A stretch of DNA of 64,000 bases from Akkermansia muciniphila (lineage in GTDB: Bacteria > Verrucomicrobiota > Verrucomicrobiia > Verrucomicrobiales > Akkermansiaceae): contig NZ_JABDHQ010000008.1 in the NCBI RefSeq assembly GCF_018709685.1, forward strand, positions 1-64,000. The letters are read 5' to 3'. Under the pieces are notes generated by a model that was given only the letters and a program-made list of their open reading frames with translations, was not told the DNA's origin and ran no database searches. The position numbers and the translations under genes were made by a program. Position 1 is the first letter of the stretch. Each line of letters opens with the position of its first letter. This document shows positions 44,038-53,825 of the stretch, piece after piece.

Positions 44038-47000
44038 TCACCGCCCCGGAGAGACGGTCAGCTTCTGGGGAATGCCCAGTCCGTAAGTTTCCGGCTTGTA
44101 CATCAGTTCCGCCTTGGCGGACGGAGCGATGACGGAGCCGGACTTGGTCACCCGCGCCAGATAGCGCGCCGTAAACCGGCCCTCCCTCCAGGAATTGGCG
44201 AAGAAGCGCACCCGGTCCTTCAGGAATTCCCGGTGGGACACCCATCCGCTCCAGTAGAACCAGCGGTTTCCCTCGTCCTCCGCCTCGCTCTCCCGGCCTC
44301 CCGGTATCTGGGAAAGCAGAGCCGGATTCACGGCTTCAAAGGCGGAGGGCAGGTAATCCTCCATCACTACGTACGTCAGCGGGTCCGGAGCCTTGTCCAC
44401 TTGCAGGGTGATCCTCACCAGATCCCCTACGGCAAACTCCGCCGCGGGCGCCCACGTCCCTTCCGGGGTAAGCTTTTCATAAATGCGTGAAACGGCAAAG
44501 CCCTTGTTGACGGCGGCGCCGTCGCGCTGCGTGCTGCTGCGCCCATGGGCCTCCGCCATGCCGTACACCCTGGTTCCGGCCTCCGGAAGGCTGAGCACGG
44601 CTTTCTCCCCGACTGCGGCGAGGAACCGGGCCGGAGAAGACACGGAGCATACGCCGTCAAGCGTCCGGCCGCCCCGTTCCACGCGGAAGGGAGCGGAAAG
44701 GGGAGCTTCCTGCAAGCCTTTCAGGTATTCCCCCAGCAGAAGGACGTCCCAGCCGGAAGTCCAGGTGGAGTACGGCGCCCGGCCCCCGAAGGAACCCGAC
44801 GTTCTGTCCACAATCAGGCGTTCCAGCCTTTCCCGGACCGCTTCATCACCGGGGGCCAGGGCCATCTCCGCCAGGGCCGCCAGAAGGCGGCAGCGGGGTT
44901 CCCTCATTTCCTCCGTGGAAACCTTCATCAGGGTCCGGGCCTGGGCCTTCGCCTCCGGACGGGGGGAAAGCGCCGCAGCCAGCGCCAGGTACAGGCGGTC
45001 TTCCGCCCCCAGCCCGCGGGCCTGGTCCAGCAGGCGGTTGAGCAGGGAGGCGGGCATGCGCCCCGCGCGGGCCAGCGTCCAGGCCGCCAGGAGCCCCTCA
45101 CGGGGCTTTTCAGACAACTGCCGCTCCAGATAGGCGTACAGCTTGTCAAGATCACGCTCCGGCACGTAAACTCCGTGTTCCCGCGCCAGGGTCAGCACCA
45201 GCGCGGCATACGGGCAGTACTCGCTCACCTCCCCGCTTCCCTCCCAGTAGGCCAGGGCGCCGGAGGAAAGCTGGTTCTTCATGATCTTGTACACGCCGCT
45301 CCGCAGGGCCCGCGCACGGTCCTCCGGAGATTTCCCCTTGAAGCCGGGAAGGTATTTGGCCAGAAGCGGCTCATAAATCCACGGGAGCGTGGAAGAGGAA
45401 AGCTGTTCCAGGCAGCCGTACGGATACCGCAGCAGGTAATTCACGCTGCCGTCCGCATACAGCAGGGGAGACGTGCCGAGCGTCACCCGGATGGGGGTTC
45501 CCTTCAGAAAGGGCGTGGTCACCAGCTCCGGCACGTCCAGCGTCTTCCCGGAGGAAAGGGAGAAACAGCGCAATTCCCGCAGGTCCGGGAAGGGAGGCAC
45601 CACCTCAAACGCATGCTCCACGGAATCCTTCAGCAGGGAGTAAACCCCGGAGGAATATGGCGTGCCGCTGCCGTCAGCGGCACGTATGTCCCAGGTCAGC
45701 CGCGCTTCTCCGGGCTGCGTGAATTTCACGTTGAACACCAGCGTTTCAGGCTGGTTTCCGTTCAAGGTCAGCGTCTGCACGGGCTGCGGCACGGTGGCGG
45801 CAGCGGAACCGGATTTCAGCGTGACTACCCACGGTCCCTTCCTGTCACCCATCTGGCTCACCGTCACCGGAATATTCAGGGAATCGCCTTCCGTCGCGGT
45901 GAAGGGGGGAGCGGGTTCCAGCATCACAGGCTTGTTCACCACGTAAGCCCCTTCCCCGGTTCCGAAAGCGGAATCCCCCGCCAGGGCGACCGCCATCACC
46001 CGGTAGCGGGTCAGCGTATCCGGATTCCTGTATTCCGCCTTGAACCGGCCTTCCCCGTCCGTGCGGAGTGAGGCCAGCCACACGGCGCACGGGTTGAAAT
46101 TCTTCCTTAAATCCAGGTTCTCCGGCGCTTTCCGGGAACCGTCGGAAGAATCCCCGCCGCCAATGAACACGCCCTTGTTATCCGTGGGGCGGGCGCCCCA
46201 GTCTTCATCCAGAATTTGTTCCAGCGTGGTCCACGTGCCCACGGACAGGGGGCGGTCCGCATAAAAATAACGGATGGGCAGGGGCGTTCTGTAACCGATG
46301 ACCTGGAGGGTGCCCTCATCCTCCGCAAACAGGCACACCTCCGCATTCCGGACCGGCCTGCCCAGATAATCCGTCACCACGCCGCTGACCACGGCAAGGG
46401 AACCGGGCCGGGACATGCCGGCGGGCGGAGACACCTTTACATTCAGGGTATGCCGGACGGGCTGCACCTTCAGGGCGGCGTATCCCAGCTTCAACTGGGG
46501 ATTGCGGGCCTTGCGGCCGCTCAAATCCGCTCCCTTCACCAGAAAAACGGAGACATAGACATTCGGGGCGTCCGCATCTTCCAGCGGCACTTCAATCACG
46601 GGGTTGTCCAGCGTTAGCTTTCTGGCGAAGCTCCGCAGCACCTTCTCCCGTTCCACCGTTACCATCACTTCCCCCTCAATGGGCGTCTGGACCAGAAGGC
46701 GGGCCGTCTCTCCCGGCTTGTACAGCTGCTTGTCCGGGATGATCTTCACTTTCAGGCCGTCATGGTATTCCCACGGGGAAACGTCACTGCCGTAAACCCA
46801 GTACTTCACGGCGGTGCGGAATTCCCGCCCCTCCGCGTCACGTCCGGAAAAAGCCACCTCGTATATGCCGTCCTGCGCGGTGGGGATGGAGACGGCCTTT
46901 CCTCCGGTCCGGATATCGGCGGAATCCGCCGGAGTCACGGTCAGCGTCTCCTTCATCACCGTGGCCGTTACCTCGTCATTGCGCACGGTCGTGGCATCAT

Positions 47001-50000
47001 CGCTCTCGTACCGCACAGGGCGGAAAGCGGTGCGCGTCACCGTCATGTCCAGGTCCAGGTCACTTCCCGCGTAGGGCTTCCCGTCCAGCCCCAGCGCAAT
47101 CAGGCGCAAATCCAGAGGCGTTCCCTGGCGGCAGATGGAAGAGCTGTTCTTCACCCCCACAAACACGGAAGCCGGATTCCAGACGGCGCTCCGGGAAGCC
47201 TTGACCAACTGCTCATTCCCGTTCACCACGGAAGCCTGGAGGGACAGCCGCCTGACCCTGGGGAAGGACTGGCCGGCCAGGGAAAACTCCACCGTATTCG
47301 CGCCTTTCCCGTCCAGCACGGCGGACTGCTGCTTCATGCCGGAAGAGGCTCCGCCGCCGGAATAACCGTAATAAGCCTGCCAGTAGCCTGCATCCTCATT
47401 CCGGTAATCCCCGAAACGGTAATCCCTGTATCCGGCGGGATAAAAATTGGACGGTACGCTGCGCAGAGACCAGTTCACCTTGCCGCCGGAAACGGGGGTG
47501 CCCGTGAAATTCGTGGCCTTCACGTCGGCCTTCAGGACAGCGGCCCCCGGTTTCAGGTCATGAATCCTTTCCTCTACTTCAAACTCATTCCGCTTGAACT
47601 CGGCCACCTCTACGGGATACCGGAACTCCCGGTTGCTCTTGTGGAATTCCTGACGGTAATATTTTTTATAGTCGTCCCCGCCGGAGGAGTCATCTTCCTT
47701 CTCCTCCTGCACGGAATCCCCTTTCAGCCGCAGGCTGGCAAGGACGGTATAGGTTCCCGTCTCTTCCTCAGGGAAGGTGAAATCCAGGTCAAACGTTCCC
47801 GCATCAGACAAATTCACCTGCCTGACGGCCACTTCCCGGTCCCGGCTGTCCCGGACGGTCAGCTTGACTTCCTCCACGGGGGCCGGGGTAAGGCAGTTGT
47901 CCAGCAGGGACCTCACGATTCCCTTCAGGTGCATCGTCTCTCCCGGCCGGTAAAGGTTCCGGTCAGAGAACATGAACAGCCTGGTTTCCGCGGTGGTGGC
48001 CGGGTTCAGCCCCAGGGCCTCCCATTCATAAGGCAGGGTCTTCACGTCAAAGGACCACGTACTCACTTTTCCCGGCCAGTCTTCCAGGGGACTCAGGTAA
48101 CTGTCCGCCCCGGACAGGACGCGCACGTAAGCGGCCTTCCCGCCCATCCCGGTCATGGGCAGCCGCACGACGCCCTGCTCCACGGGAACGGAAGCCAGCA
48201 CGGCGCCCCCGGCGTCCAGGAGCTGGACCTGCGCCTTTTCCGCAGCTTTCCCGGTAGCCAGGGAATACACGTACACAAACATATCATCCGCCGTCTTCTT
48301 GTGCAGGACGCCCATATCCGTCACCTGAACGAGGGCCTGCACGGCATAAGAAGCCTCATCCCTGCTGAACTCCCTTCTGCCTCCGTTCTCTGAAGGCGCG
48401 CCGAACAACTTGTACGCCTCCAGCACCGGATCACTGACGCGCCCCTCCACCTCAATGAAATACATGCCCGGCTCCACGGCCCCTCCAAACAGGCCGTCCA
48501 GGCCGATGGACGCTTCCGTTTTGTCACGGACATCCAGGGCCAGCGCCCCCTTTTTATCCGCGGCAAGAAGTTCGGCAGGCAGAAAATGCCTCCGGTCAAG
48601 GTCCGTCACGGTACGGGAAAGTGGCGCCTCCCGGTCACGCTCATAAATCTTCCTGTAAGCCGCCATCGTCTGGTGCTGGTAGCCATCCCTGATCCGGTAG
48701 CCCCGCACGGTTAAATCCCTCAAATTGCTGACGGAAGCTTTCAATTGGCGGGAACCGGCGTACATGATGCCGTTATTGCCCGCATCCAGGTACAGGGAGG
48801 GAGCCTCCGGCCTTACCTCCACGCAATCCTCCGCATTCTTCCGGGACAATTCCTGGCCATCCACGGAACGGACGCCCTTCAGCTTCCACCGCAGTTTGAA
48901 CACGGCGCCCTCTCCGCTCACCAGGAAAGGCAGGGAGGAATACCACTGGGGGCGTATCTGCTTCATATCCGCCAGCCGTCCCCTGTCCAGGCGGATCACT
49001 ACCTTCCGCGCGGTATCCCCGTCTTCCCCGCCCAGGGACGCGACAAAGCCTCCCTCCTGTTCCTCGTACTCCATGGGCTTCTTGCCGCCCTGCACGAACA
49101 ACTCCACATGGTCCCGGCAGAATTGTTCCAAATCCCCAATCTGTACAGGGAGGGTCCATTCCAGGGTTAAACGGCCTCCGCTGCCGGAAAACGCATGGTA
49201 ATAACCGGAAGCGGAAAAACGGGGCACGGTGCCCAGCTTGGTTTCCTCCAGTCCGGTTTTCAGCCCCCCTCCACGGGAAGAGAGAAAAGAAGCATCCCGG
49301 CTGACCAGATAATAGCTCCTTCCATACCGGAACATCCCTTCCGGCTGAATAACGTACACGCCGGGAACGGCCATGCCGTCAGGACTGCCTTTGAACCTTC
49401 CCTCCCCGGCAATATTTCTCACACGGTAGGATTTGGCGTCTCTCACCTCCTTCAACGTGGCGGGCCGCAGGCGGAACCCCATATCGTGCCCCGAAGCTCC
49501 TGCTTTAAGCTGCTCCATAAAATCTCCAGACTGGAGCTGTTTTTCGTCCGAAACGGTGGTAAAAACGAGATTCTTCTCCAACGCTTCTTCCCATGAACAA
49601 TAGCCTGGAAGCATCAGAAAATTCTTGCCGTTGCGATACAAACTGACTGCAAAATTGCTCTTGTCCGAAATATAATCCGGAATCACCAGGAAAAAACTTT
49701 CCCACGGGTAAACTTCACCCCCCTGCCAGCCCCTGTCCACGGAAGACAGGTAGAAATTCCAGGTCGCGCGCCCTGTCAGGCGCAGCGGAACGGACGGCAC
49801 CGGGGAACCGTCCAGAAAACGGGTGTTCTCCGCCGGTTTCCATAGATAGGAGGCCCGGAAGGGGACCTCCTCCAGCGGTATGAACTCCAGTACGTTGGGA
49901 GTAATCCATTTGGAAGAAAACTTCAAGGAAGGAGGAAGAAGCGTCAGCTCTGTCAGCCCTGCCTCCTCCAGTTCCGTCACCGGTACGGTGGACTTGTCGA

Positions 50001-50232
50001 ATGCCAGTTTCCACGGTTTCTCCTCCGGGGAAAAGGACGTCAGCGCCGGATCCGCCGGTTTTCCTACCTCGGAAGCGGGTACCACGGCCTTGTCAAAGAC
50101 CAGTTGGAACGGCTTCCCCTTTTCCAGATGGGAGGGCGAGTGAGGCGGATAAGCCACCGTTGTGGCGGCAAATTCTGAACAAACACTGCAAATTCCTAAG
50201 AAGCAACCAATAGCAAAAGAATAGGGTTTCAT
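44038..50232 (-). CDS. Bacterial alpha-2-macroglobulin with thioester
   Basis: A 2064-residue exported protein with a signal peptide (YSFAIGCFLGICSVCS) but no canonical lipobox. It is a chain of MG beta-sandwich domains with the A2M family core (LFMFSDRNLYRPGETMHLKG), a bait-like region and the thioester CLEQ at residues 1607-1610 (YPYGCLEQLSSS), followed by the alpha-alpha toroid and receptor-binding-like end. Such proteins trap attacking proteases by covalent capture. It is longer than E. coli YfhM (about 1650 residues). It is first in an operon with pbpC. Confidence 0.94.
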   Translation of the reverse strand: MKPYSFAIGCFLGICSVCSEFAATTVAYPPHSPSHLEKGKPFQLVFDKAVVPASEVGKPADPALTSFSPEEKPWKLAFDKSTVPVTELEEAGLTELTLLPPSLKFSSKWITPNVLEFIPLEEVPFRASYLWKPAENTRFLDGSPVPSVPLRLTGRATWNFYLSSVDRGWQGGEVYPWESFFLVIPDYISDKSNFAVSLYRNGKNFLMLPGYCSWEEALEKNLVFTTVSDEKQLQSGDFMEQLKAGASGHDMGFRLRPATLKEVRDAKSYRVRNIAGEGRFKGSPDGMAVPGVYVIQPEGMFRYGRSYYLVSRDASFLSSRGGGLKTGLEETKLGTVPRFSASGYYHAFSGSGGRLTLEWTLPVQIGDLEQFCRDHVELFVQGGKKPMEYEEQEGGFVASLGGEDGDTARKVVIRLDRGRLADMKQIRPQWYSSLPFLVSGEGAVFKLRWKLKGVRSVDGQELSRKNAEDCVEVRPEAPSLYLDAGNNGIMYAGSRQLKASVSNLRDLTVRGYRIRDGYQHQTMAAYRKIYERDREAPLSRTVTDLDRRHFLPAELLAADKKGALALDVRDKTEASIGLDGLFGGAVEPGMYFIEVEGRVSDPVLEAYKLFGAPSENGGRREFSRDEASYAVQALVQVTDMGVLHKKTADDMFVYVYSLATGKAAEKAQVQLLDAGGAVLASVPVEQGVVRLPMTGMGGKAAYVRVLSGADSYLSPLEDWPGKVSTWSFDVKTLPYEWEALGLNPATTAETRLFMFSDRNLYRPGETMHLKGIVRSLLDNCLTPAPVEEVKLTVRDSRDREVAVRQVNLSDAGTFDLDFTFPEEETGTYTVLASLRLKGDSVQEEKEDDSSGGDDYKKYYRQEFHKSNREFRYPVEVAEFKRNEFEVEERIHDLKPGAAVLKADVKATNFTGTPVSGGKVNWSLRSVPSNFYPAGYRDYRFGDYRNEDAGYWQAYYGYSGGGASSGMKQQSAVLDGKGANTVEFSLAGQSFPRVRRLSLQASVVNGNEQLVKASRSAVWNPASVFVGVKNSSSICRQGTPLDLRLIALGLDGKPYAGSDLDLDMTVTRTAFRPVRYESDDATTVRNDEVTATVMKETLTVTPADSADIRTGGKAVSIPTAQDGIYEVAFSGRDAEGREFRTAVKYWVYGSDVSPWEYHDGLKVKIIPDKQLYKPGETARLLVQTPIEGEVMVTVEREKVLRSFARKLTLDNPVIEVPLEDADAPNVYVSVFLVKGADLSGRKARNPQLKLGYAALKVQPVRHTLNVKVSPPAGMSRPGSLAVVSGVVTDYLGRPVRNAEVCLFAEDEGTLQVIGYRTPLPIRYFYADRPLSVGTWTTLEQILDEDWGARPTDNKGVFIGGGDSSDGSRKAPENLDLRKNFNPCAVWLASLRTDGEGRFKAEYRNPDTLTRYRVMAVALAGDSAFGTGEGAYVVNKPVMLEPAPPFTATEGDSLNIPVTVSQMGDRKGPWVVTLKSGSAAATVPQPVQTLTLNGNQPETLVFNVKFTQPGEARLTWDIRAADGSGTPYSSGVYSLLKDSVEHAFEVVPPFPDLRELRCFSLSSGKTLDVPELVTTPFLKGTPIRVTLGTSPLLYADGSVNYLLRYPYGCLEQLSSSTLPWIYEPLLAKYLPGFKGKSPEDRARALRSGVYKIMKNQLSSGALAYWEGSGEVSEYCPYAALVLTLAREHGVYVPERDLDKLYAYLERQLSEKPREGLLAAWTLARAGRMPASLLNRLLDQARGLGAEDRLYLALAAALSPRPEAKAQARTLMKVSTEEMREPRCRLLAALAEMALAPGDEAVRERLERLIVDRTSGSFGGRAPYSTWTSGWDVLLLGEYLKGLQEAPLSAPFRVERGGRTLDGVCSVSSPARFLAAVGEKAVLSLPEAGTRVYGMAEAHGRSSTQRDGAAVNKGFAVSRIYEKLTPEGTWAPAAEFAVGDLVRITLQVDKAPDPLTYVVMEDYLPSAFEAVNPALLSQIPGGRESEAEDEGNRWFYWSGWVSHREFLKDRVRFFANSWREGRFTARYLARVTKSGSVIAPSAKAELMYKPETYGLGIPQKLTVSPGR

Positions 50233-50462
50233 GGGAGGAGGGTAATTCTATGTACCCATCTTCTCCTACTTTTGAGTCTTCAACACAAGCAGAAAATCCG
50301 CAAGCGGCAAAAAATGAAGCGGAAGCGCAAATGCGCTTATTGAACCTCTCCGGTTCCGGACAGGAAAGAGACGGAAACATATCCATGCGGACTTGACATA
50401 AAATGCTGGCATTCTTAATGTAATATGAATAAAGAACACCGCAACAAGCGATTTTCACGGCC
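50233..50462. promoter_or_regulatory. Divergent region between macroglobulin and small membrane protein
   Basis: No gene is seen. On the plus strand TTGACA (50393-50398), a 17 bp spacer and TAATGT (50416-50421) form a good promoter for the 50463 gene. On the minus strand a TAGAAT lies 12 nt before the macroglobulin ATG, without a clear -35. Confidence 0.5.
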
Positions 50463-50873
50463 ATGCCATTTTTAAAAAGACATAAACTGTTGCTTTCCGT
50501 GCTGATTCTGGCCGCCGGACTCTATTTTCTTTCCATCCCCGTCCTTCTTTGGAGAGCCCACAGAGACCTGGACCTCGCGAAAAACCATCAGGAAACATTT
50601 TTTAACGTGTCCGCGGTGGAATTCTCCGATGGAACAGCCACATATGGCATCGGTTTCGACAGCCATGGCAGCATTCTTCATCCCCTGGGCGGAACTATTG
50701 TTCTCCTGGACGGCAGCGGTACAAAACGCCGCATGACAGGCGGCCATATATGCGGTGGAGACGGCCTGGGAATGTACATGCGCATCTACGAGAAAATCCA
50801 GGAACGGGACAACCTTCCCGCCACGAATTCCTCCTTCCTCGAATTTCTGCACCAGCAGAGATTCAGGGAATAA
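50463..50873 (+). CDS. Small membrane-anchored protein of unknown function
   Basis: A 136-residue protein not recognised. One N-terminal helix (LLLSVLILAAGLYFLSIPVLLW) anchors it; about 100 soluble residues follow, likely in the periplasm, with a GHICGGDGLGMYMRIYEKI segment. It has a near-consensus promoter upstream and a short hairpin plus T5 after the stop (50890-50905). Confidence 0.7.
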   Translation: MPFLKRHKLLLSVLILAAGLYFLSIPVLLWRAHRDLDLAKNHQETFFNVSAVEFSDGTATYGIGFDSHGSILHPLGGTIVLLDGSGTKRRMTGGHICGGDGLGMYMRIYEKIQERDNLPATNSSFLEFLHQQRFRE

Positions 50874-50953
50874 AAAACCTTTGACGTGCCGGGAAGCTCC
50901 CTTTTTCCATCTTCCCCCTCTCCGGAAAAGAAGAATGGCTGTAAACGGCCCAT

Positions 50954-51511
50954 TCAGGCTTCCGCCTTTTCCCCGGCGTCCAGAGCCTCAAAGCGGGCCA
51001 GAACCCAGCAGAGGTCGGAAAGGCGGTTCAGGAAGAGGGCCGTGTTCACATTGCTCAGGGCATTATCCAGCCTCAGCGCCACCACCCGGCGTTCCGCACG
51101 GCGGCAGACGGACCGGGCCAGGTCCAGATAGGCGGAACCCAGTGACCCCTCCTTGCCGGGGCGCGCCCACCCCTTGAAGCGGATGTCGCATTCCTTCTCC
51201 AGCAGGTGGGCCTGTTCCTCCAGCCACGCCACGTCCTCCGCCGTGATGCGGGCATAGCCTTTGGCATCATACTTGGGAAGGTCTTCCTCCAGCGTGGCCA
51301 GTTCCCCCATGGCGCCCACCAGGCGCGCCTGAACGCCGTCCAGCATCTCCACCGTCCGGGGGCTCACTCCGGAATGGCGCACCACGCCGATCAGGGAATT
51401 CAATTCATCCACCGTTCCGTAAGCTTCAATGCGCGGAGCCGTCTTGGGGCTCCGTTTGCCGAACATCAGGTCCGTTTCTCCGCTGTCTCCACGCTTGGTT
51501 ATTACGCTCAT
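50954..51511 (-). CDS. PduO-type cob(I)alamin adenosyltransferase
   Basis: A 185-residue trimeric enzyme that attaches adenosyl from ATP to cob(I)alamin. The ATG at 51509-51511 (MSVITKRGDSGETDLMFG) places the ATP-binding N-terminal motif at the start; frames to 51604 are longer but lack support. VRVVAL-type RRAERRVVALRLDNALSNVN and the C-terminal LNRLSDLCWVLARFEA are present. It implies use of adenosylcobalamin, as in methylmalonyl-CoA metabolism, though no partner lies here. Confidence 0.93.
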   Translation of the reverse strand: MSVITKRGDSGETDLMFGKRSPKTAPRIEAYGTVDELNSLIGVVRHSGVSPRTVEMLDGVQARLVGAMGELATLEEDLPKYDAKGYARITAEDVAWLEEQAHLLEKECDIRFKGWARPGKEGSLGSAYLDLARSVCRRAERRVVALRLDNALSNVNTALFLNRLSDLCWVLARFEALDAGEKAEA

Positions 51512-51688
51512 ACCCGGTACCCTACCATGCCCGCGCGGCCCTGCACGCAAAAAAGAAGGCATGTTCCGGAAGGAGCGACAGAGTATCCGGATTCCGACTA
51601 TCATCGGTCCAGAACTATTTTTCTCTAACGAATTAACTTGATTTTCAACGTAATATGAATTTCACTAAACAAGTGACATACATTTCCC

Positions 51689-52429
51689 ATGCCCATAATC
51701 CCAACTCTTCTCTCATGCTTCGCCTGCCTTTTGCTTGGAACGTGTTCCAAAGAGGAACCTGCCTTATTGCCCGGAGAAATTGTCCTGAACGCTTCGGAAC
51801 TGCCCGGCCCCGCCATGGAATGGAAGACGGACCCGGCCTCTGAAAGAATCCTGACGATCAATCTGGACAATCCTCTTCTTCCGTGGTCCCGTGTCCACGA
51901 GGGGCTACAAAAAGCTTATGAGCTCAGCGTGGACGATATCCGCCTGCGCAAGGGTGACGCCGTGGCGCCTGCGTTCGCCAATGTCCTTTGCTGGGACTAT
52001 CCCGGAACTCCGGATACGGATGAAGAAATAGACTGGGAAGGTGTAAACCACATGGTCCCCAGTATTCCGTGTCTTCCGGATGATCCCGTTATGAAACATC
52101 CTTTCCGGGAAAACGTCTTCATTCCTGTTAAAAAAACTTCCTCCACGGAACCTTCCTATCCCTTCGTGGAGTTCATCCAGCCCTTTCGTGCGGGAACAGA
52201 TCCCTACCAGCTCATTCACTGGCATGTCCGTGACGAGGGCAACGATGAACGCCGGAAAAACGATGTTCAAGCTTTTGCTCGCATGGCAAATGCCGACATC
52301 CGCCAGCACAGGGCATTCATTTTCCTCGTTGAGGATGAAGTTCCCTGTGGAGAGGTGTTCGACTATCTGAACGCCATTGACGGGAGAGACACCCTGGTTG
52401 GGGTGGGCTTTTCCTGTAAAGAAAGATAA
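51689..52429 (+). CDS. Lipoprotein of unknown function with faint ExbD-like tail
   Basis: A 246-residue protein with a lipobox (CLLLGTCSKEE). The C-terminal part (RQHRAFIFLVEDEVPCGEVFDYLNAI, then LVGVGFS) faintly resembles the periplasmic beta domain of ExbD/TolR, where YGEVM-like segments occur, but the rest matches nothing I know. A cysteine-rich middle (CWDYPGTP, IPCLPDDP) may form disulfides. Treat the ExbD suggestion as weak. Confidence 0.6.
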   Translation: MPIIPTLLSCFACLLLGTCSKEEPALLPGEIVLNASELPGPAMEWKTDPASERILTINLDNPLLPWSRVHEGLQKAYELSVDDIRLRKGDAVAPAFANVLCWDYPGTPDTDEEIDWEGVNHMVPSIPCLPDDPVMKHPFRENVFIPVKKTSSTEPSYPFVEFIQPFRAGTDPYQLIHWHVRDEGNDERRKNDVQAFARMANADIRQHRAFIFLVEDEVPCGEVFDYLNAIDGRDTLVGVGFSCKER

Positions 52430-52530
52430 TTTTTCCCAAAAAGAATCCACAGGACGCTTTTCACACTCCACGCAGCGGCATGACACGTCAGACCGTTTGA
52501 AACTTTTTCCGATGGCTGTACAACCCCTGC

Positions 52531-53763
52531 ATGACCCGGACCAGAGATGAATTGGCGGCGGAAACCGCACCCCCCGTCAAAACGCCCCTCTGGACGCGGG
52601 ACTACATCCTGGCCTGCTGCGCGAACCTGATGATGGGGCTGGCCTTCTTTGAACTGGTGCCCGTCCTCCCGCTGTATTTGACGGGTCAATTGCAGGTTTC
52701 CTCCGGCTGGCTGGGCTGGATCATGTCCATTTACGTGCTGGCCGCCATCATTTCCCGCCCCTGGTTTGCGCACCGGGTGGACACCGGAGACCGCAAGAAG
52801 ATTTACATCACGGTTTACATCCTGCTGGCCCTGTCCTTTTCCGGGTATGCGGTAGCGGCCACTGCCCTGGCGATTTTTCTGACGCGCTTTGTGCAGGGGC
52901 TGATCTGGGGCGGCATGACCACCTCCGGCCCCACGATGGCGGTGGACATCATCCCCCCGTCCCGGCGCGGGGAAGGCCTGGGCTTTTTCGGCATGACGAT
53001 GACGCTGGGCATGTGCCTGGGGCCCGTCATCGGCCTCCAGGTGTACCAGGTATACGGCTTTTACGTGATTACGTGGAGTTCCCTGGTGCTGTGCCTGGCC
53101 GGGGCCGGAATAGCCTCCCTCATCCGTGCTCCCGGACGCCCTGTCCAGGAACCCGTGCACGAAACGCCCAAAAAGGTGCTGGACCGCCTGGTGCTGCGCG
53201 TGGGCATTCCGCTGGCGGTGAATGTGATGATCGCCTCCTTCTCCTACGGGGTGGTGGCCGTTTACTCTGCCCTGTACGGGAAAATGTACGGCTTCAAATA
53301 CGCCGGGCTGTTTTATGCGCTGATGGGGCTGGGCATGCTGGTCTCCCGGTTCATGGTGGGCAGGCAGATTGACCGCGGACGCGTGGCGGAGCTTTCCGTC
53401 ATCTCCCTGAGCATCCTGACCGTCAGCTTCGGCGCGCTGGCGCTCGCGCCGCTGGAATGGGTTTACTACACATCCGCCATCCTCATCGGCTTCGGATTCG
53501 GCATCTTCATCCCCACCTTCCAGACCATGAAGCTGAACATGGCGGACCGCGGCCACCGGGGAGCCGTCAATTCCACGTTCTTCACGGCCTTTGACATCGG
53601 AGTAGGCACGGGCATGTTCTTCGGGGGCAAGATTTACGCATACCTGAACCTGAACTGGGCCTTTGGCACAGGGGCATTGCTGAACCTGCTGGCGATCGTG
53701 TACTTCTACCGCATCTCCCTGGACCATTACCGGAAAAACAAGCTGGGCGTGGATTCCGATTGA
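52531..53763 (+). CDS. Major facilitator superfamily transporter
   Basis: A 410-residue inner-membrane protein with about 12 hydrophobic helices. The loop after helix 2 reads AHRVDTGDRKKIYI, a variant of the MFS GxxxDRxGRR motif, and a second copy RQIDRGRVAELS follows helix 8. GFFGMTMTLGMCLGPVIG resembles drug/sugar efflux members. Substrate unknown. A hairpin ccccg-ttc-cgggg lies after the stop. Confidence 0.92.
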   Translation: MTRTRDELAAETAPPVKTPLWTRDYILACCANLMMGLAFFELVPVLPLYLTGQLQVSSGWLGWIMSIYVLAAIISRPWFAHRVDTGDRKKIYITVYILLALSFSGYAVAATALAIFLTRFVQGLIWGGMTTSGPTMAVDIIPPSRRGEGLGFFGMTMTLGMCLGPVIGLQVYQVYGFYVITWSSLVLCLAGAGIASLIRAPGRPVQEPVHETPKKVLDRLVLRVGIPLAVNVMIASFSYGVVAVYSALYGKMYGFKYAGLFYALMGLGMLVSRFMVGRQIDRGRVAELSVISLSILTVSFGALALAPLEWVYYTSAILIGFGFGIFIPTFQTMKLNMADRGHRGAVNSTFFTAFDIGVGTGMFFGGKIYAYLNLNWAFGTGALLNLLAIVYFYRISLDHYRKNKLGVDSD

Positions 53764-53825
53764 TCCCCATGCCGTCAACCCCGTTCCGGGGAGGAAAAGA
53801 CGTCAATCACGCGCTATTCCCTTTT

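Noticed and set aside
44545-46071. 508-residue plus-strand open frame opposite the macroglobulin gene
   Set aside because: Composition is unnatural (Gln/Gly/Arg-rich) and the macroglobulin gene is certain.
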